Assembly (NCBI GenBank): GCA_964035545.1
Contig: OZ037771.1
Span: forward strand, 8,232,408 to 8,296,407
Direction: 5' to 3'
DNA length: 64,000 nucleotides
Source of the DNA: Bugula neritina
Taxonomy: Eukaryota; Bryozoa; Gymnolaemata; Cheilostomatida; Bugulidae
In this document: positions 21,201 to 51,314 of the stretch, piece after piece
Layout: each line of letters begins with the position of its first letter
Numbering within the stretch: position 1 is the stretch's first letter
The notes under the pieces: generated by a model
Told to the model about the DNA's origin: nothing
The model's database searches: none
Seen by the model: only the letters and a program-made list of their open reading frames with translations
Program-made: the position numbers and the translations under genes

Positions 21201-23462
21201 AGCAAGAGCTGATGGACTGCTCCTGGGGCTATGGTAACAATGCCTGCGACGGTGGTGAAGATTTCAGGTAGAGTTTCATCACTTTGCATGTCCAATGCTA
21301 ACCTGTTGAAAATCAAATGTTTTTTTCCATTTGCCTTGAAAGTGTGTAGGTTGTTGCTTTCCGCCATCTCAGTAATAACAGGAGTGGTTGGGGTTGCTTT
21401 TAGTACATTTTCTGTATATTTTCTCATTCTCTTTATATCTTCTCTCTGTTTTTGATCTTTTTTTTGTCAAGATCTTCACCTTTTATTTTAAAGTTTAAGA
21501 TGATGTGATCATGTTTGTTTAAGTCAAGAAATTTGTATGGCAGTTGCAACTCTTTGTCTTGTCATGAACATTGACACAGCTCGTCTCTGGTTGTACAGCT
21601 GCTATTCTGTTACAGGGCTTATGATTGGATAATGAAGAACCCCGGTGGTCTGGCCAGCGAAGACGACTACGGCCATTACATGGCTGTGGACTCCAAGTGC
21701 AACTCCCGGGGAGTGAACGGTACAGTGGAGTTGGTTGGCTACATCAACATTACCCAAGGCGATCAACTCGAACTCAAGATGGCGCTCTTTGACCAAGGTC
21801 CTATTTCTGTGGCCATCGATGCATCTCATTTGTAAGTAGAAGCTGACTCATTGGCATGTAAATATTCACTCATCATCTGCACACAGCTTATTAGTGTTCA
21901 GGATTCTAATTGTTTAGTTAGGATATTAATTTACTGCTCTGATGTGTTATAGTAATTGTGTCATCTTGCTAATGATATGAATGTGTGAGGATGCCACAAC
22001 ACTCTACTCTATTACAGGTCTCTGTCATTCTACGCTGATGGTGTATACTATGAGAAAGACTGTAAAAATGACCCTGATGGGCTGGATCACGCTGTCTTGG
22101 CTGTCGGGTACGGCACCATGCATGGGCAGGTACGTGAGCATCAGCAGCTACATTGTTGATGGCTTTATGATGTTGTTGATGTGGAAAGTATTCTAAATGC
22201 AGGAATTCATTTGAAGTCTATAGTAATATACACTATTTTCAGATATACAGTAATACACACTATTTCCAGATATACAGTAACATAGACTATTTCTAGATAT
22301 ACAGTAATATAGACTATTTCTAGATATATAGTAATATAGACTAATTCTAGATATACAGTAATACACACTATTTCTCTAAATATACAGTAATATACACTAT
22401 TTCTAGATATACGGCAATATACACTATTTCTAGATATACAGTAATACACACTATTTCTAGATATACAGTAATATACACTATTTCTAGATATACAGTAAGC
22501 CTAGGACCACACGGTGCGTATTTTCGCATGCGAAAATTGAAATCACAAGTAGCAAAGGTGTCCACTGTGCGCGTTGAGAAAACATTCGCACTTGTCGCTC
22601 AGCATTTTCAACGCAAGTGCGAATCGTCTCTGTCGTCGTCACCTAATTGGCTGGTAGTTATTTAGCGAGCCCAATTTCTTTATTTTAGTGCTACAATCCA
22701 ATAAATTGCGTTTTATTGAAAGCGAGTGCGATTTAAAAATGAAAGCTTTATTTATCACGCATCACTGACGCTACAGTGGACACCTTTGCTACATGTGGTT
22801 TCAATTTTCGCACGCGAAAATACGCACAGTGTGGCCCTAGGCTAATATACACTAATTCTAGATATACAGTAATATACACTATTTTTAGATATACAGTAAT
22901 ACACACTATTTCTAGATATACAGTAATACAGACTATTTCTAGATATACAGTAATATAGACTATTTCCAGATATACAGTAATATACACTATTTCCAGATAT
23001 ACAGTAATATACACTATTTCTAGATATACAGTAATATACACTATTTCTAGATATACAGTAACATACACTATTTCTAGATATACAGTAATATACACTATTT
23101 CTAGATATACAGTAATATACACTATTTCTAGATATACAGTAATATAGACTATTTCTAGATATATAGTACTATAGACTATTTCTAGATATATAGTAATATA
23201 GACTATTTCTAGATATATAGTAATATAGACTATTTCTAGATATACAGTAATATAGACTATTTCTAGATAGACAGTAATATACACTAAATATAGAATTGTG
23301 CTTACAGTTAATATATTGAATGTGTGTGTGTAGGACTACTGGCTGATAAAGAACTCTTGGAGTACATACTGGGGCAATGATGGCTACGTTCTAATGTCCA
23401 TGAAAGATAACAATTGCGGAGTGGCCACTAGCGCAACCTTCCCTCAGCTAAAAAAGAAATAA
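15265..23462 (+). CDS. Papain-family cysteine protease, counting factor associated protein D-like
   Basis: Eleven exons: 15265-15383, 16214-16410, 16575-16758, 18166-18348, 18495-18596, 18743-18929, 20529-20640, 21159-21267, 21616-21831, 22018-22129 and 23334-23462. They sum to 1650 nt (549 aa and stop) with all phases matching. A signal peptide spans about residues 1-21. An N-terminal domain typical of this subfamily follows ([16 protein letters not shown], later [19 protein letters not shown] and [11 protein letters not shown]). An I29 inhibitor propeptide spans about 228-300 with an ERFNIN-like helix ([15 protein letters not shown]). The C1A catalytic domain starts at about 328. Oxyanion Gln345 and catalytic Cys351 lie in [13 protein letters not shown], His494 in [11 protein letters not shown] and Asn514 in KNSWSTYWG, so the enzyme looks active. 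Length fits the subfamily. It is likely a secreted or lysosomal zymogen. Several of its introns carry the splice-site-bearing repeats listed separately. Confidence 0.92.
15660..15735. repeat. Degenerate TA-N trinucleotide tract
   Basis: Steps such as AATAGTAGTAGTAATACTAA lie in intron 1 of the protease gene. Confidence 0.65.
16741..17089 (+). repeat. 31-bp minisatellite carrying the 5' splice site
   Basis: About eleven imperfect copies of a unit built from TGACTTATCACCTGTCAG and GTATGGCACCTTG. The first copy contains the last bases of protease exon 3 (TCACCTGTCAG, ending 16758) and its donor GTATGT. Most later copies keep CAGGTATG, so the exon-intron junction has been multiplied. Confidence 0.92.
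17870..18176 (+). repeat. 20-bp minisatellite carrying the 3' splice site
   Basis: About fifteen copies of a unit like TTCTGCAGATGTGAGGTGTA end in the real acceptor TTTTGCAG (18158-18165) and the first bases of exon 4, GTATGAAATGTA. Most copies keep TGCAG and a diverged version of the exon start. Confidence 0.92.
18648..18722 (+). repeat. Three-copy repeat before protease exon 6
   Basis: Three copies of about 27 bp share CACCTGTTGGTGTC; two of them also contain TGTAGA. The real acceptor of exon 6 is TTGTGTTGTAG before AGAGTCC, so TGTAGAG-like strings are again multiplied just upstream of an acceptor. Confidence 0.6.
19617..19891. mobile_element. 275-bp MITE with TAA target duplication
   Basis: Terminal inverted repeats of about 57 bp differ at only a few positions and start CCCCCTATTCACACTTACCG. 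The element is flanked by TAA at 19614-19616 and 19892-19894. A TWA target duplication suits the PIF/Harbinger superfamily. It has no coding capacity and sits in protease intron 6. Confidence 0.9.
19928..20513 (+). repeat. 19-bp array of the branch-point motif TACTAAC
   Basis: About 31 copies of TACTAACACTATGNTGTAG run up to 15 bp before the acceptor of protease exon 7 (GTTTCTAG, ending 20528). TACTAAC is the optimal branch-point sequence known from yeast, and each unit also has a TGTAG that resembles an acceptor. Confidence 0.93.
22221..23286 (+). repeat. 27-bp minisatellite interrupted by a MITE
   Basis: About 26 copies of TATTTCTAGATATACAGTAA plus TATACAC fill most of protease intron 10. 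The array is split at 22499-22842 by an inserted element. Minus-strand frames rich in VYLEIVYIT are only the array read backwards. Confidence 0.95.
22499..22842. mobile_element. 344-bp MITE inserted in the 27-bp array, TAA target duplication
   Basis: Terminal inverted repeats of about 70 bp start GCCTAGG and share GTGCGTATTTTCGC and AGCAAAGGTGTCCACTGT. TAA flanks it at 22496-22498 and 22843-22845. The empty site is readable from the array itself (CAG-TAA-TATACAC), so the insertion came after the array expanded. TSD and ends fit PIF/Harbinger-type MITEs. Confidence 0.92.
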
Positions 23463-23463
23463 A
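23458..23463 (+). promoter_or_regulatory. AATAAA overlapping the protease stop codon
   Basis: The last codons AAA TAA and the next base create AATAAA at 23458-23463. A second signal, ATTAAA, is at 23630-23635 and gives a more ordinary 3' UTR of about 170 bp; that one is more likely the functional site. Confidence 0.45.
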
Positions 23464-26400
23464 AAACTGTTTCCATAGCAACACTATGCATATATCCTTA
23501 GTTGTCCGTATTTCTAATACTTGCCATTTATCTTAGTGTGTCATTGTAACTTTGTATCAGCATATCAACCTTAATTTTACACTCAACTCACCTTTATATG
23601 TCATTTACTGATAATTTTAATACAACGAAATTAAATACACTCTGTAATTTGTTGTTTGCTCAATTTGTTGTCTATTATAAGGTCAGCTTGCAGTAATTGT
23701 TTGGTAGATCACAAATAGCTGCCAACAAACATGACATTAACACATTTTATTTTATCTGGACTGGTTTGAGCTCATGTAGTCTGACTAATACTGAAGTGTA
23801 TAACTACCTCCCCCTCCTCCCTCCCCCCTCCTCCCTCCCCGGACTCTGCAATATCAATATTTGTTGTTACTAGGGCAACCTTTACACAGCTGTGTTGTAA
23901 AAATTGTGCATCACTAGTTACTGAAGCTTGTTGCTACGCTAACATGGGAAGATTTACTTTTGAGTAAACCTGTTAGCAGGAAAACTAATGAAAATGGACA
24001 TGGGCCAACAAGGGCGCGGCTAAAATGAAGGCCACTAGTGTTGCTGTTGGTCAACCCCCCACATGACCAAGATAAACACAGTCATAACTTTTTCATTTGT
24101 TGTTAGCCTTTTAAGTGTACGGCCAATGATATGGTCAATAAACTTTTATCAAAAATTCAACACATTTAAACTGCAATAATAGAACTCTATATAATGTATA
24201 TAATAGAACCCTATAGCAACACTTAGAGTTATCTTTTCTTTATTTTCACTAACTTCCAAAATACAAAGCAAGTTTCAGCAAATCTAATAAGCACTAAACC
24301 AAAACTGTTCAGAAAGCTGAATTTAGATAAAAAATATTTCATTATGCCTATTTTAGTCTGCCTATTAATTTGGTTATGCATGATTGGCTGATTACACAAA
24401 CTAGGCATCCACTTCAAAATTATATTGATGAATTTTTTAATTTTTTTCACAAAAATGACATAAAAGCTAAAACTTTAATTGGGAAAACTAATTTGCAAAA
24501 TTCAAGACCTACGACGTTTCTTACAATATTTTTATGAGTTTTCAGCTTCATGGTTCAATATGGTGAAGAGTCATTACGGATGAACTATAGCAGACACTTA
24601 TTCAAATAGGTTTTGTAATGCTGTTTTCAAACACTCAAATTCAATGCTAATAAAATCATATTCTGTAGCATTTTTCACAAGTCTCCTTTAGTAGTTATTT
24701 TGAAAAATGCACTAAATTGATTTGAGTGCCATATGATGCAAAACAATAAAATAAAAGCGCTTTGGTAAAAGAATTAAGCACATGAAATGGACCAAACATA
24801 TGCAAAAAAACATTTCAGATAGCTTCAGTTGAATCTTGTGACTATATTTTGCAAAATGTTAAGTGCATCATATTAAAGCAGCTAAAATACTAATGGAAAA
24901 AAAGTCTTTATAAAAATTCCTGGAAACATCAGCCTAACGGGCCCGAAAACAGCATTTACTGTATAACTTTACAATATATATTAGAATAATATTCTAATGT
25001 TTATTGAAGTTTCTGCTTAATTCCATAATGTTATCTTGTGTATTATATTTTCAGAAGTCACATCACTAGAGCTATACAAGACTTCAATTTAATTACTACT
25101 CAGTATAACATTTATTTCAAATTTTTCAGGCTAGATGAACTAGTAATTATATATCAAAGTTGCAACTTCAAAGTTTAATAGTTATACACTAGTATTTATA
25201 ATGCTGTGTATTATTTTTGTTTGTTAAGAGCAAAAGGAATTATTTCCATTTTTGATAATTTTTACAAACATTTCTTTGCTAACTTTGCAAGCTACTCTTG
25301 TACTCAGCAGCGCAATACATTGCATAATGCAATACACAATAAAATACAACACTTAAATAAAAGTTCCTGACATGAAGCCTCATCAAAGATCTACTTAAAC
25401 TGAAGTTATCTGTGCTAAAAAAGAATATTCTTCAATTTATCAAAGCAAAGACTTTTCTAAAACTCAGTAATAAACTACTGTCTATATTATCACTTGTATC
25501 TATGAGAAAATTTAAACCTCTTTATTAGATAAAAATTATGTTTTTGGTTCACCTACTGTATCTTTACATCAGCTACATCCAATAGAACTCAAAATTTCCA
25601 ATAAGACGGAAGTTCTAGGTGGCAACAATTACACAGCAAATTGTTGCATGCTGAAACTATATTAAATAGTCCCAGCATACAATAATATGGGACAGTGTTT
25701 ATTATACCGTATTCTCCTCAGGTCATGTAATCGGTTATCGTATTAATAGAACTTTAACATGTCTGCAGCATAAAGCACCTACTCTGCAGTTCAGCTATGT
25801 AACCTCTTATATATGTAATACCAACACCTTCCTCTAAAGAGCATGCAACTCTAGTTTTCAAAATTTTACAGTTAGCAAGCTCAACAGTTTCTAATGGTAG
25901 ACAATTCACGGGATATTTTCTTTATTAAATAACATTTTTGAGTGCAGAACCTTAGATTCTGACATGATTATAAGCTTAGTTTGGTCTCTCATTCTTATAA
26001 TGTAAGGTTTAGAGTTAACCTTTCATATTACAGCAAAACTCGCTAACAATACGTGTATGTATAATTACGTAAAAACACCTAAAAATAGTTGCACAAGTCA
26101 ATAAGTGTTCATCATTGTATCAGGGTGTATCAACTAATTCGTTATAATAAACTCACATTTCATTTTTAAACTCTCCACTCTATTAATTTTTTATGATATC
26201 AAATTGAAATGAAAAAAGCTATTGCATTTGATTGGATCACTGAACCTAATTGCTCACTCCACATCGGTAGCACAACACAGCAACTGAAAGGCTGAAAGTA
26301 TTATCTTGTCATCTATTAAAAGATACAATGATCATTATTGATTATATTATTCTTTTGTTATTTAGTTGTGTATTGATTTCATCTCCCTAGCATATCCTAT

Positions 26401-26912
26401 TATAGTAAGTTGCATTATTAACTAACTAGTATTTGTCTTTATTTTGGATTCTATAAACTTGATTTCTAAGGTATGTTGACAGTTAAAATCTATTAACTTT
26501 TGAATTCACTGAATGCCATAATATTTTATGGTTAAAAGAAAATTAATTTTAAACGCAATTTATTTTTAAACTTTTAATTTCTATTCAAGTTTTGTAACAA
26601 AAACTTTTTGCCAGGTAGCCATAGCTTTTATTTTGTGTGAGAAAAGACATCACATTTTACATCCTAGCACAAGATTGCAGCATTGCAATTTAGTATGTCA
26701 TGATAGAAGCAAAATAAAACTAACAATAATTTAGTAGGCTGAATGCATGCCTTGGACCTATGTCTACCTATTTTATTTTTCATAGACCTAATTATGCATG
26801 CTATATTATGCAAGCTTTCTTAGCCTAATATTAATTATTTCAACAATTAATAATTTGTATATAATAAACTACTTTGTGCCTATCTTTTACTATTAGCTTG
26901 GTCAACTTCAAC
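23463..26912. other. Spacer without a supported gene
   Basis: AT-rich DNA with a C-rich pyrimidine tract at 23808-23851. A minus-strand frame at 24229-24450 is Lys/Phe/Ile-rich in the manner of chance frames. I see no other exon. Confidence 0.6.
23808..23851 (-). other. C-rich tract, G-quadruplex motif on the minus strand
   Basis: The + strand is almost pure CT with runs of three to six C. The - strand has more than four runs of three or more G separated by single A or GA, a G-quadruplex or triplex-capable pattern. It lies about 350 bp after the protease stop. Confidence 0.6.
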
Positions 26913-28841
26913 ATGAAGGAAAACCAATCAGTGGAGAGCAGGATTAGCGTTGCTTCCCTTTGCAACATAACTGTGAATGGCACAGTGTATCACCTTCACC
27001 CTAACCAACCATCCTCAGGTAGTTTCTCGGTTTATAGTCAATTTAACCTATAAAATCCCAGCTTCAGAGAAAATCAGTAATCATGTAGGTCTAAACTACT
27101 ATATATAATGAGGTAGAGAAGTTCCAAGCTTCAAAAGGAAGGCTGTGTGTGATGGTGAAAATTTAAATATAGTCCACTGCAGGAGTGTTACTCAATATAG
27201 TTCTATAGTTAAACATAATTATGTTAAAGGAGTTGTAGTGTAGAAAAAGAGTAAAGTTTGTTATACACACACACACACACACACACGCACGCACACACGC
27301 ACGCACGCACGCACGAGCACGCACGCACGAGCACGCACGCACGCACGCACGCACACACGCACACACACACACATAAATGTATATATACATATTAGTAATA
27401 TTTATTAAAAGTGAATATATAATAAATGTATTATGGTATTATTTCAGAAAATAACTTGTGTTCTGGCAGGGATTATGCAGCAGTTAATGCCGAGGGAGCT
27501 GCTATGTATGCTGTTGTCGTCATCTCTGTGTTTGCCACTGGAATTGGCTGCTTTATTGGTATGATGTCTTTTAAAAAGAAAAAATATGAAGAATGGGACA
27601 GGCAAGGTAAAGTTGCCAGAGTACACATTTAGGATGGGGACTAGAAAAGCTATCACGTATAACAAAACATGTCAACTGCAGGGAACTATATTATTCTGAT
27701 TGTAAAAGAAGATTATATGCAAGTATGCAGTAGCCTATCTGGTGATTGAAAATAAATGCAGTGAAATAACCACATTTGACTCTTGTATGCTGGGGATATA
27801 CAAAATAAAACCTACATTAATACAAACATGCAACATTTTAGGAATATAAATTATTTTTGTTGATTATTATTACCATGATTTTCAACTGCTAATATGTGAC
27901 CTGCATGTCATATAAGCCTAGCTGTGTATTCACTATATATTATATGTACTGTATACTTACTATATATCATATAAATCTAGCTGTATATCATAAAAATCTA
28001 GCTGCATATCATATAAATCCAACTGTATATAATATATGAATATTTATATTATTTATAGCTGGCATGTATCTATCTAAATATTATGAAAGGCAGTACTTAT
28101 ATGAGATGAGAATGCTCAACAGACAGGCTCACGCTGTAGTCAACCCTCATCTTGGAATACTTCAACTTATAAGTAAGTACCTCTCATTGACTCCTCACCT
28201 ATCCTACCTATATCCTCTCTGTCCTGTTCAGGTAGCTGGAGTATATCTCATTGACTGTCTTACTCAAATATACAAAGCACATGGTGAGTATCAGGTATGT
28301 AGCAGTGTAGCAGACCCGGCTTTCTTTGATAAAAGTCTCCCTCTATGTAAAAACTGCTTATAGTAAAAGTTTTCAAGTGGCCTTAAAGACTGCATATATG
28401 AATCATACAGGAAATATGGTTTGAGGGCTTTTTTAGTATCACAGGAGTAATTACCAAATGCTCTTTCACCTGTTCACTAGCAGAGCACTGTAGCTCCATA
28501 GTCCTACAGTACAGGCCTATGAGGTTATCACTCTAAGACTAATACATTTTAGTAGCTAATGTTACAGAACTTTTGTAGATGGGATAGGACAGCATTCACC
28601 CTCGTCTTCAATGCAGGATAGTGATCAGGGCAGTGCGGGGGAGCTTCTGCTTGGTCATGTGACACTTGCTAGTAGCGACAGCACAGACAAGGTCAAGGGT
28701 ATGGACAGTTACTCAAGTAATGATGACGTCACACATGGGGACACCTGCTCTGATGATGGACAACATCAATTACTACTGAAAGCTGAGCCTGAAAGCTCAC
28801 CTGTTTGTGGGAGTATGCACAGTCAGCAAACCTCTGTGTAA
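26913..28841 (+). CDS. Small single-pass membrane protein, unrecognised (KCNE-like topology)
   Basis: Five exons: 26913-27018, 27448-27606, 28059-28172, 28236-28283 and 28579-28841. They sum to 690 nt (229 aa and stop). There is no signal peptide. The first 53 residues carry three N-glycosylation sequons (Asn4, Asn18 and Asn22). One membrane segment follows at about 54-76 (YAVVVISVFATGIGCFIGMM), then a stop-transfer KKKK at 78-81 and an acidic-aromatic stretch (YEEWDRQ). The cytoplasmic part is about 150 residues and ends in a Ser/Asp-rich tail. Glycosylated outside-N end, single helix and juxtamembrane lysines recall KCNE potassium-channel beta subunits, but sequence similarity is too weak to name it. 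Exon 4 must use the second of two AGs (28230 and 28235) to keep frame. Confidence 0.75.
27262..27373. repeat. CA/CG microsatellite
   Basis: Mixed CACA, CGCA and CGAG units in intron 1 of the membrane protein gene. Confidence 0.9.
27955..28040 (+). repeat. Short tandem repeat of about 24 bp
   Basis: Imperfect copies of ATATCATATAAATCTAGCTG run up to near the acceptor of exon 3 (ending 28058). Confidence 0.6.
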
Positions 28842-28898
28842 ATATTGGCAGCAACGACCAGCTTGCAGAGAAGCTAACAACATATACCAGCACCTTAC

Positions 28899-29092
28899 CT
28901 TAGTGACAACTCAGTGACACCTCAGTGGCAGCTCAGTGACACCTCAGTGACAGCTTGGTGACACCTCAGTAGCAGCTCAGTGACACCTCAGTGGCAGCTC
29001 AGTGGCAGCTCAGTGACACCTTAGTGACAACTCAGTGACACCTCAGTGGCAGCTCAGTGACACCTCAGTGACAGCTAGGTGACAGTGACAGA
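28899..29092 (+). repeat. 22-bp tandem repeat in a 3' UTR
   Basis: Alternating CCTCAGTGGCAG and CTCAGTGACA units, about nine copies, lie between the stop codon of the membrane protein and its poly(A) signal, so they should be part of the mature mRNA. Confidence 0.85.
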
Positions 29093-29149
29093 AAGACTGC
29101 CACCCTTAAATGACTCTATGATGTCATTGTATCAGTAAAGTATTTTTGT

Positions 29150-29155
29150 AATAAA
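29150..29155 (+). promoter_or_regulatory. Poly(A) signal AATAAA of the membrane protein gene
   Basis: A canonical AATAAA lies about 310 bp after the stop at 28841. Confidence 0.65.
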
Positions 29156-32100
29156 CTGTACATAAGAGTGGTGTTAATATAGCAGTGAATATGAGTAGAA
29201 TTATAGCAGTACTACACACAAATGGTATTATAACAGTACATCTGAGTGGTATTATAGCAGTGCATTATAACAGTACATTCAAGTGTTAAAATAAGAGTTT
29301 TCTTCCTTCTGAAGCAAGGAGTTGTTTTTTTCTATAAGCTTATTCAAATTGAGCTTATGATATATCTGTGGTTTCTCCGACAACTTTGAGAACGATTATC
29401 CTTATAATATTATGTAAAATAGTAATAGTATTCTATTATCACAAATTATCAGCTCATGTTTCTAGATACATAATATTTTTTGTTCAGCTTAAAAGCTGTT
29501 TTAGACATATTATACATATTAAGCATTTGTAAGCAAATAATACAAACATGGCTAACAGTAATAACAATTATAATAAATTATAATTTAAATCTCTGTAGTC
29601 TTTTCTGTTTAAATACTACTGCACTTAAACAACTTACAGTCTTTTATTTGCTATCTTTTGAAAAAGTATGTGCAGTAAACCACTCTAGCAGTTCTAGAAC
29701 ATTGTTGATATTTAAGTTTTAAATAGACAAGTCAATAATTGCTCAATAAAATAGTACATTTGCTTTCAATGCATTTAGTGGCTTGTTTACTGATGGTAAT
29801 GTTGTTGGTACACTATCAGTATGAGATGCAAAGAATTCAGCACACAATCCTACACTGCATCCATATGTTGTAAGAGTCTATCATAAGTTGCTACAACGTT
29901 ATATTATATCTTTTATGTGTTTTATCAGGTAAAATAGATGTGGTGGCAATGCAATGCCTATTACTAAACTCGCACATTTGTGCAGGCATTTTCTGCTGTA
30001 ATACATTGACAATATCTTACTAATCAAAGCAAATAGTCTTATTGATTGACTAGGAAGGAGAAACACAATTTGATAAAGGCAATTATCGGCATTCAATTAC
30101 GTTATAGTTGAAGTATAAGTTGTAATAAGATTGCTAGTTTATTGACGTGCAGTTTCTTTAAGACGTCAATGCATACATGTTTAGCCTTCTGTTTAAATAA
30201 AAATATTGAATATTTTGCCATGTAAAGTAAAGCTTGTTTTAAGCTGTTGAGGAGAGAGCAAGAAAACATTTGCTGCACTATTAGAATCAAAATAAGAAAG
30301 TGGCAAAAATAGTGACGGAATTTCTGCTAGGTGAGTGAGTACTTTGTTAGGTGGGTGAAGCATCTGGTAGGTGGGTGAAAGCTTTGCTGGGAAAGTAGAG
30401 CCATTGTTTGGTAAGTTACAAAATATAAGCTGTAATCACATCAAATTTTAGAAGTAGCTAAGCTCTTTAAAAATTGTTTGGTTGTTTAATAAAATGTAGC
30501 TTGTTATATTTTGTGCAGTCATCTTAATTCTGTTTTTCAAATCGTACTCTAAAATCTACACCAGTACAAGCAAAAGATATGATCATGCACAGAGCATTGT
30601 AGGGAAAATATACAAAAGTTATGGGTATAAAACTTCCACTAATTAATTTATTAATTATTTGTAACATAGCAAGTTGGATTTGTCTGTTGGTAGGATTAAT
30701 TTATGAACTAAATTTTGCATGTAGATTGCTTAAAACTGGAATACAGCTATAACAATTATAGCTTCTAGAAAATAAAAGCAAAACCTAATGTTTACCCTAT
30801 AGATGCATTTCTTTAAGTGTTTTTATATTACAAATTTTAAAGAAATTTTTTAATATCTCCATAATAAATTTTGAAATAAATACTTGAAAAATTTCACAGT
30901 AAACCACAGATTCAATCTTTAGTTTTTATAAATAAATAAACAGGTGTTTTCTGTCTGAAAACCAAAAGACTGCTTTAAAATAAGCCAACTCAAAGCTTGC
31001 GGGTGAACGTAAGTTTTGTATGGTAGAAGGTTTTAAGGTTACAAATTCATGTAATGACAGAGAGATTTCCTTACAAGACCTAAAATTTAATAAATATCAG
31101 GGTAAAGCTCTCCATTTCTTTGGAATTCATAGATTTTTATTCCTGAAAAACATTTGTGTTAACAGTGTAGCCCCTCATTGTGGCTCTTCAATTCTGTCAT
31201 GTCCAGTTTAAACAACTGTGTTTATCTCCAAAACTCTTCCATGTAGCCCGGACTCTGGAATACAAAGTATAAAGCCACTGATAATGTTATTATATTATAC
31301 AGCAAGTGAATTTTACTAAAATTTGCCACTGCTTCAACTTAGATTAATTGATTTTTATCAACTCTGTGCCTGCATCATGCCATGGCTTATAGAATGTAAA
31401 GCTAATTTTACATGCAACATTCAATTAATTATTAAATTTGAAGCTAGATAAAACAATAATTAAATACTAGTAAGTAAGTTAAAAGCATGATATTAGTTCA
31501 TGAGCTAAATTAGTAATCTTCTAAAGAATTTTATAAACCAATTTCTGGAGCGATGTCAATAAACCAGCTTGTAAGACTTTGGATCTCTGTTACTACCAAC
31601 TATGAGACCCTCTATAATAACTATTGATTGAGTTTTAAACTAATTGCTGATTCATTTCAACTAAGAATCACTACTAATTGAAAGCAGTGGAAGGTAAGAG
31701 ACTGTGAGGTTAACAGACAAAGCACTTTATCCAGACTTTAGTGGCTGCACAATTATTATATTAGAAGTGGAAATCAAAACGGCACAGTTTAGGTGATACG
31801 TTGGCAGCTATTCATGTCAAAACAGGTGTCTAAAAGTCAATATTTTATGGTAATATAGTGAACAATCAACTGTACCTTGTTTCTGATACAGCAACTAGTA
31901 GTTTCATGCTTGCTTTATTGCGCTCAGTCTTAAATAGAATGTGCTAGTCTGTGGAAATACATGTACTCCTAAAGCACATTGGCTTAGCAAATGCGATTTG
32001 TTACAGAAACGCTCAAGTTTTGACTCATGTTAAAATGTCATAATGCCATGGCTGATAACATATTCAGCTAAGTTGTACAGTAAATTATTTTCTGTAAGGT

Positions 32101-32194
32101 GAAGTGCAAAGTATAACACTCTGGTGCTATCTTGTGACTTTGATGAAACTTTATCACACATTTTCAATTCAGGGAGTGAGAAACAGCCAGCATT
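29156..32194. other. Spacer without a supported gene
   Basis: AT-rich DNA. A 63-codon frame at 31020-31211 and minus-strand frames at 29899-30290 lack any recognised domain or splice context. The reductase promoter presumably lies in the last few hundred bases. Confidence 0.6.
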
Positions 32195-50667
<18,473 letters not shown>

Positions 50668-51308
50668 ACACTCAATCTTTAGCCATGCTTGCATAAACTG
50701 AATATGTTTGTTGAATTGTTGTAATGCAATGCTCATTCAGTTACATCTAAGTTGTTAATATAGTTTTAGCTTAAACACCCTGAGTAGCTGTAACTACAGT
50801 CTCATTTTATCAGAGTGGCCCACTTGCTGTTAAATCACTGGAATTTATGTATTGTGCAGTGAACTTTCTGTATCTGTTAAGGGAAGCAACGGTACCCCTT
50901 GAGATATAAGCTGTATAATCTTTTGTCAGTACAGAACTGTTTTTCAGTTGTACTACTTGTTGTGTGCTTTACATGAATCAATTGTGGGCTTATTAAATGC
51001 CTTGTGTTGTTTACTCTTCATTTTAAGTTTATTTTGTTTTTATGAATAGTTGAGTCTTGTAGATTTTTTGTGTATAGCCTGGAGGGCATCGTGCAATAGT
51101 AATGGTCCCATTGTAATTCTTTAACTTTTGCTCCACATATTGGTTTATCAGTTAGTTTTTAGATACATATTGAGAATTTAGATGATATATTTGTTGTATT
51201 CTGTAAATTAGTGTAGTTTCATGCACTGATGCAATGCTTTATTAATACAAGGAATTACGTTAGAAGCATTATTAAAATACTTTGCTATACCAATTTTTTT
51301 TCAGTTTA

Positions 51309-51314
51309 AATAAA
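51309..51314 (+). promoter_or_regulatory. Poly(A) signal AATAAA of the reductase gene
   Basis: The first clear canonical signal after the stop at 50667, about 640 bp downstream. Confidence 0.5.

Noticed and set aside
22207-23284. Minus-strand frames rich in VYLEIVYIT
   Set aside because: The 27-bp intronic array is a multiple of three, so any stop-free frame stays open. It lies antisense inside a protease intron.
31020-31211. 63-codon + frame before the reductase gene
   Set aside because: No recognisable domain, poor codon pattern, no splice partner; about as long as chance frames here.
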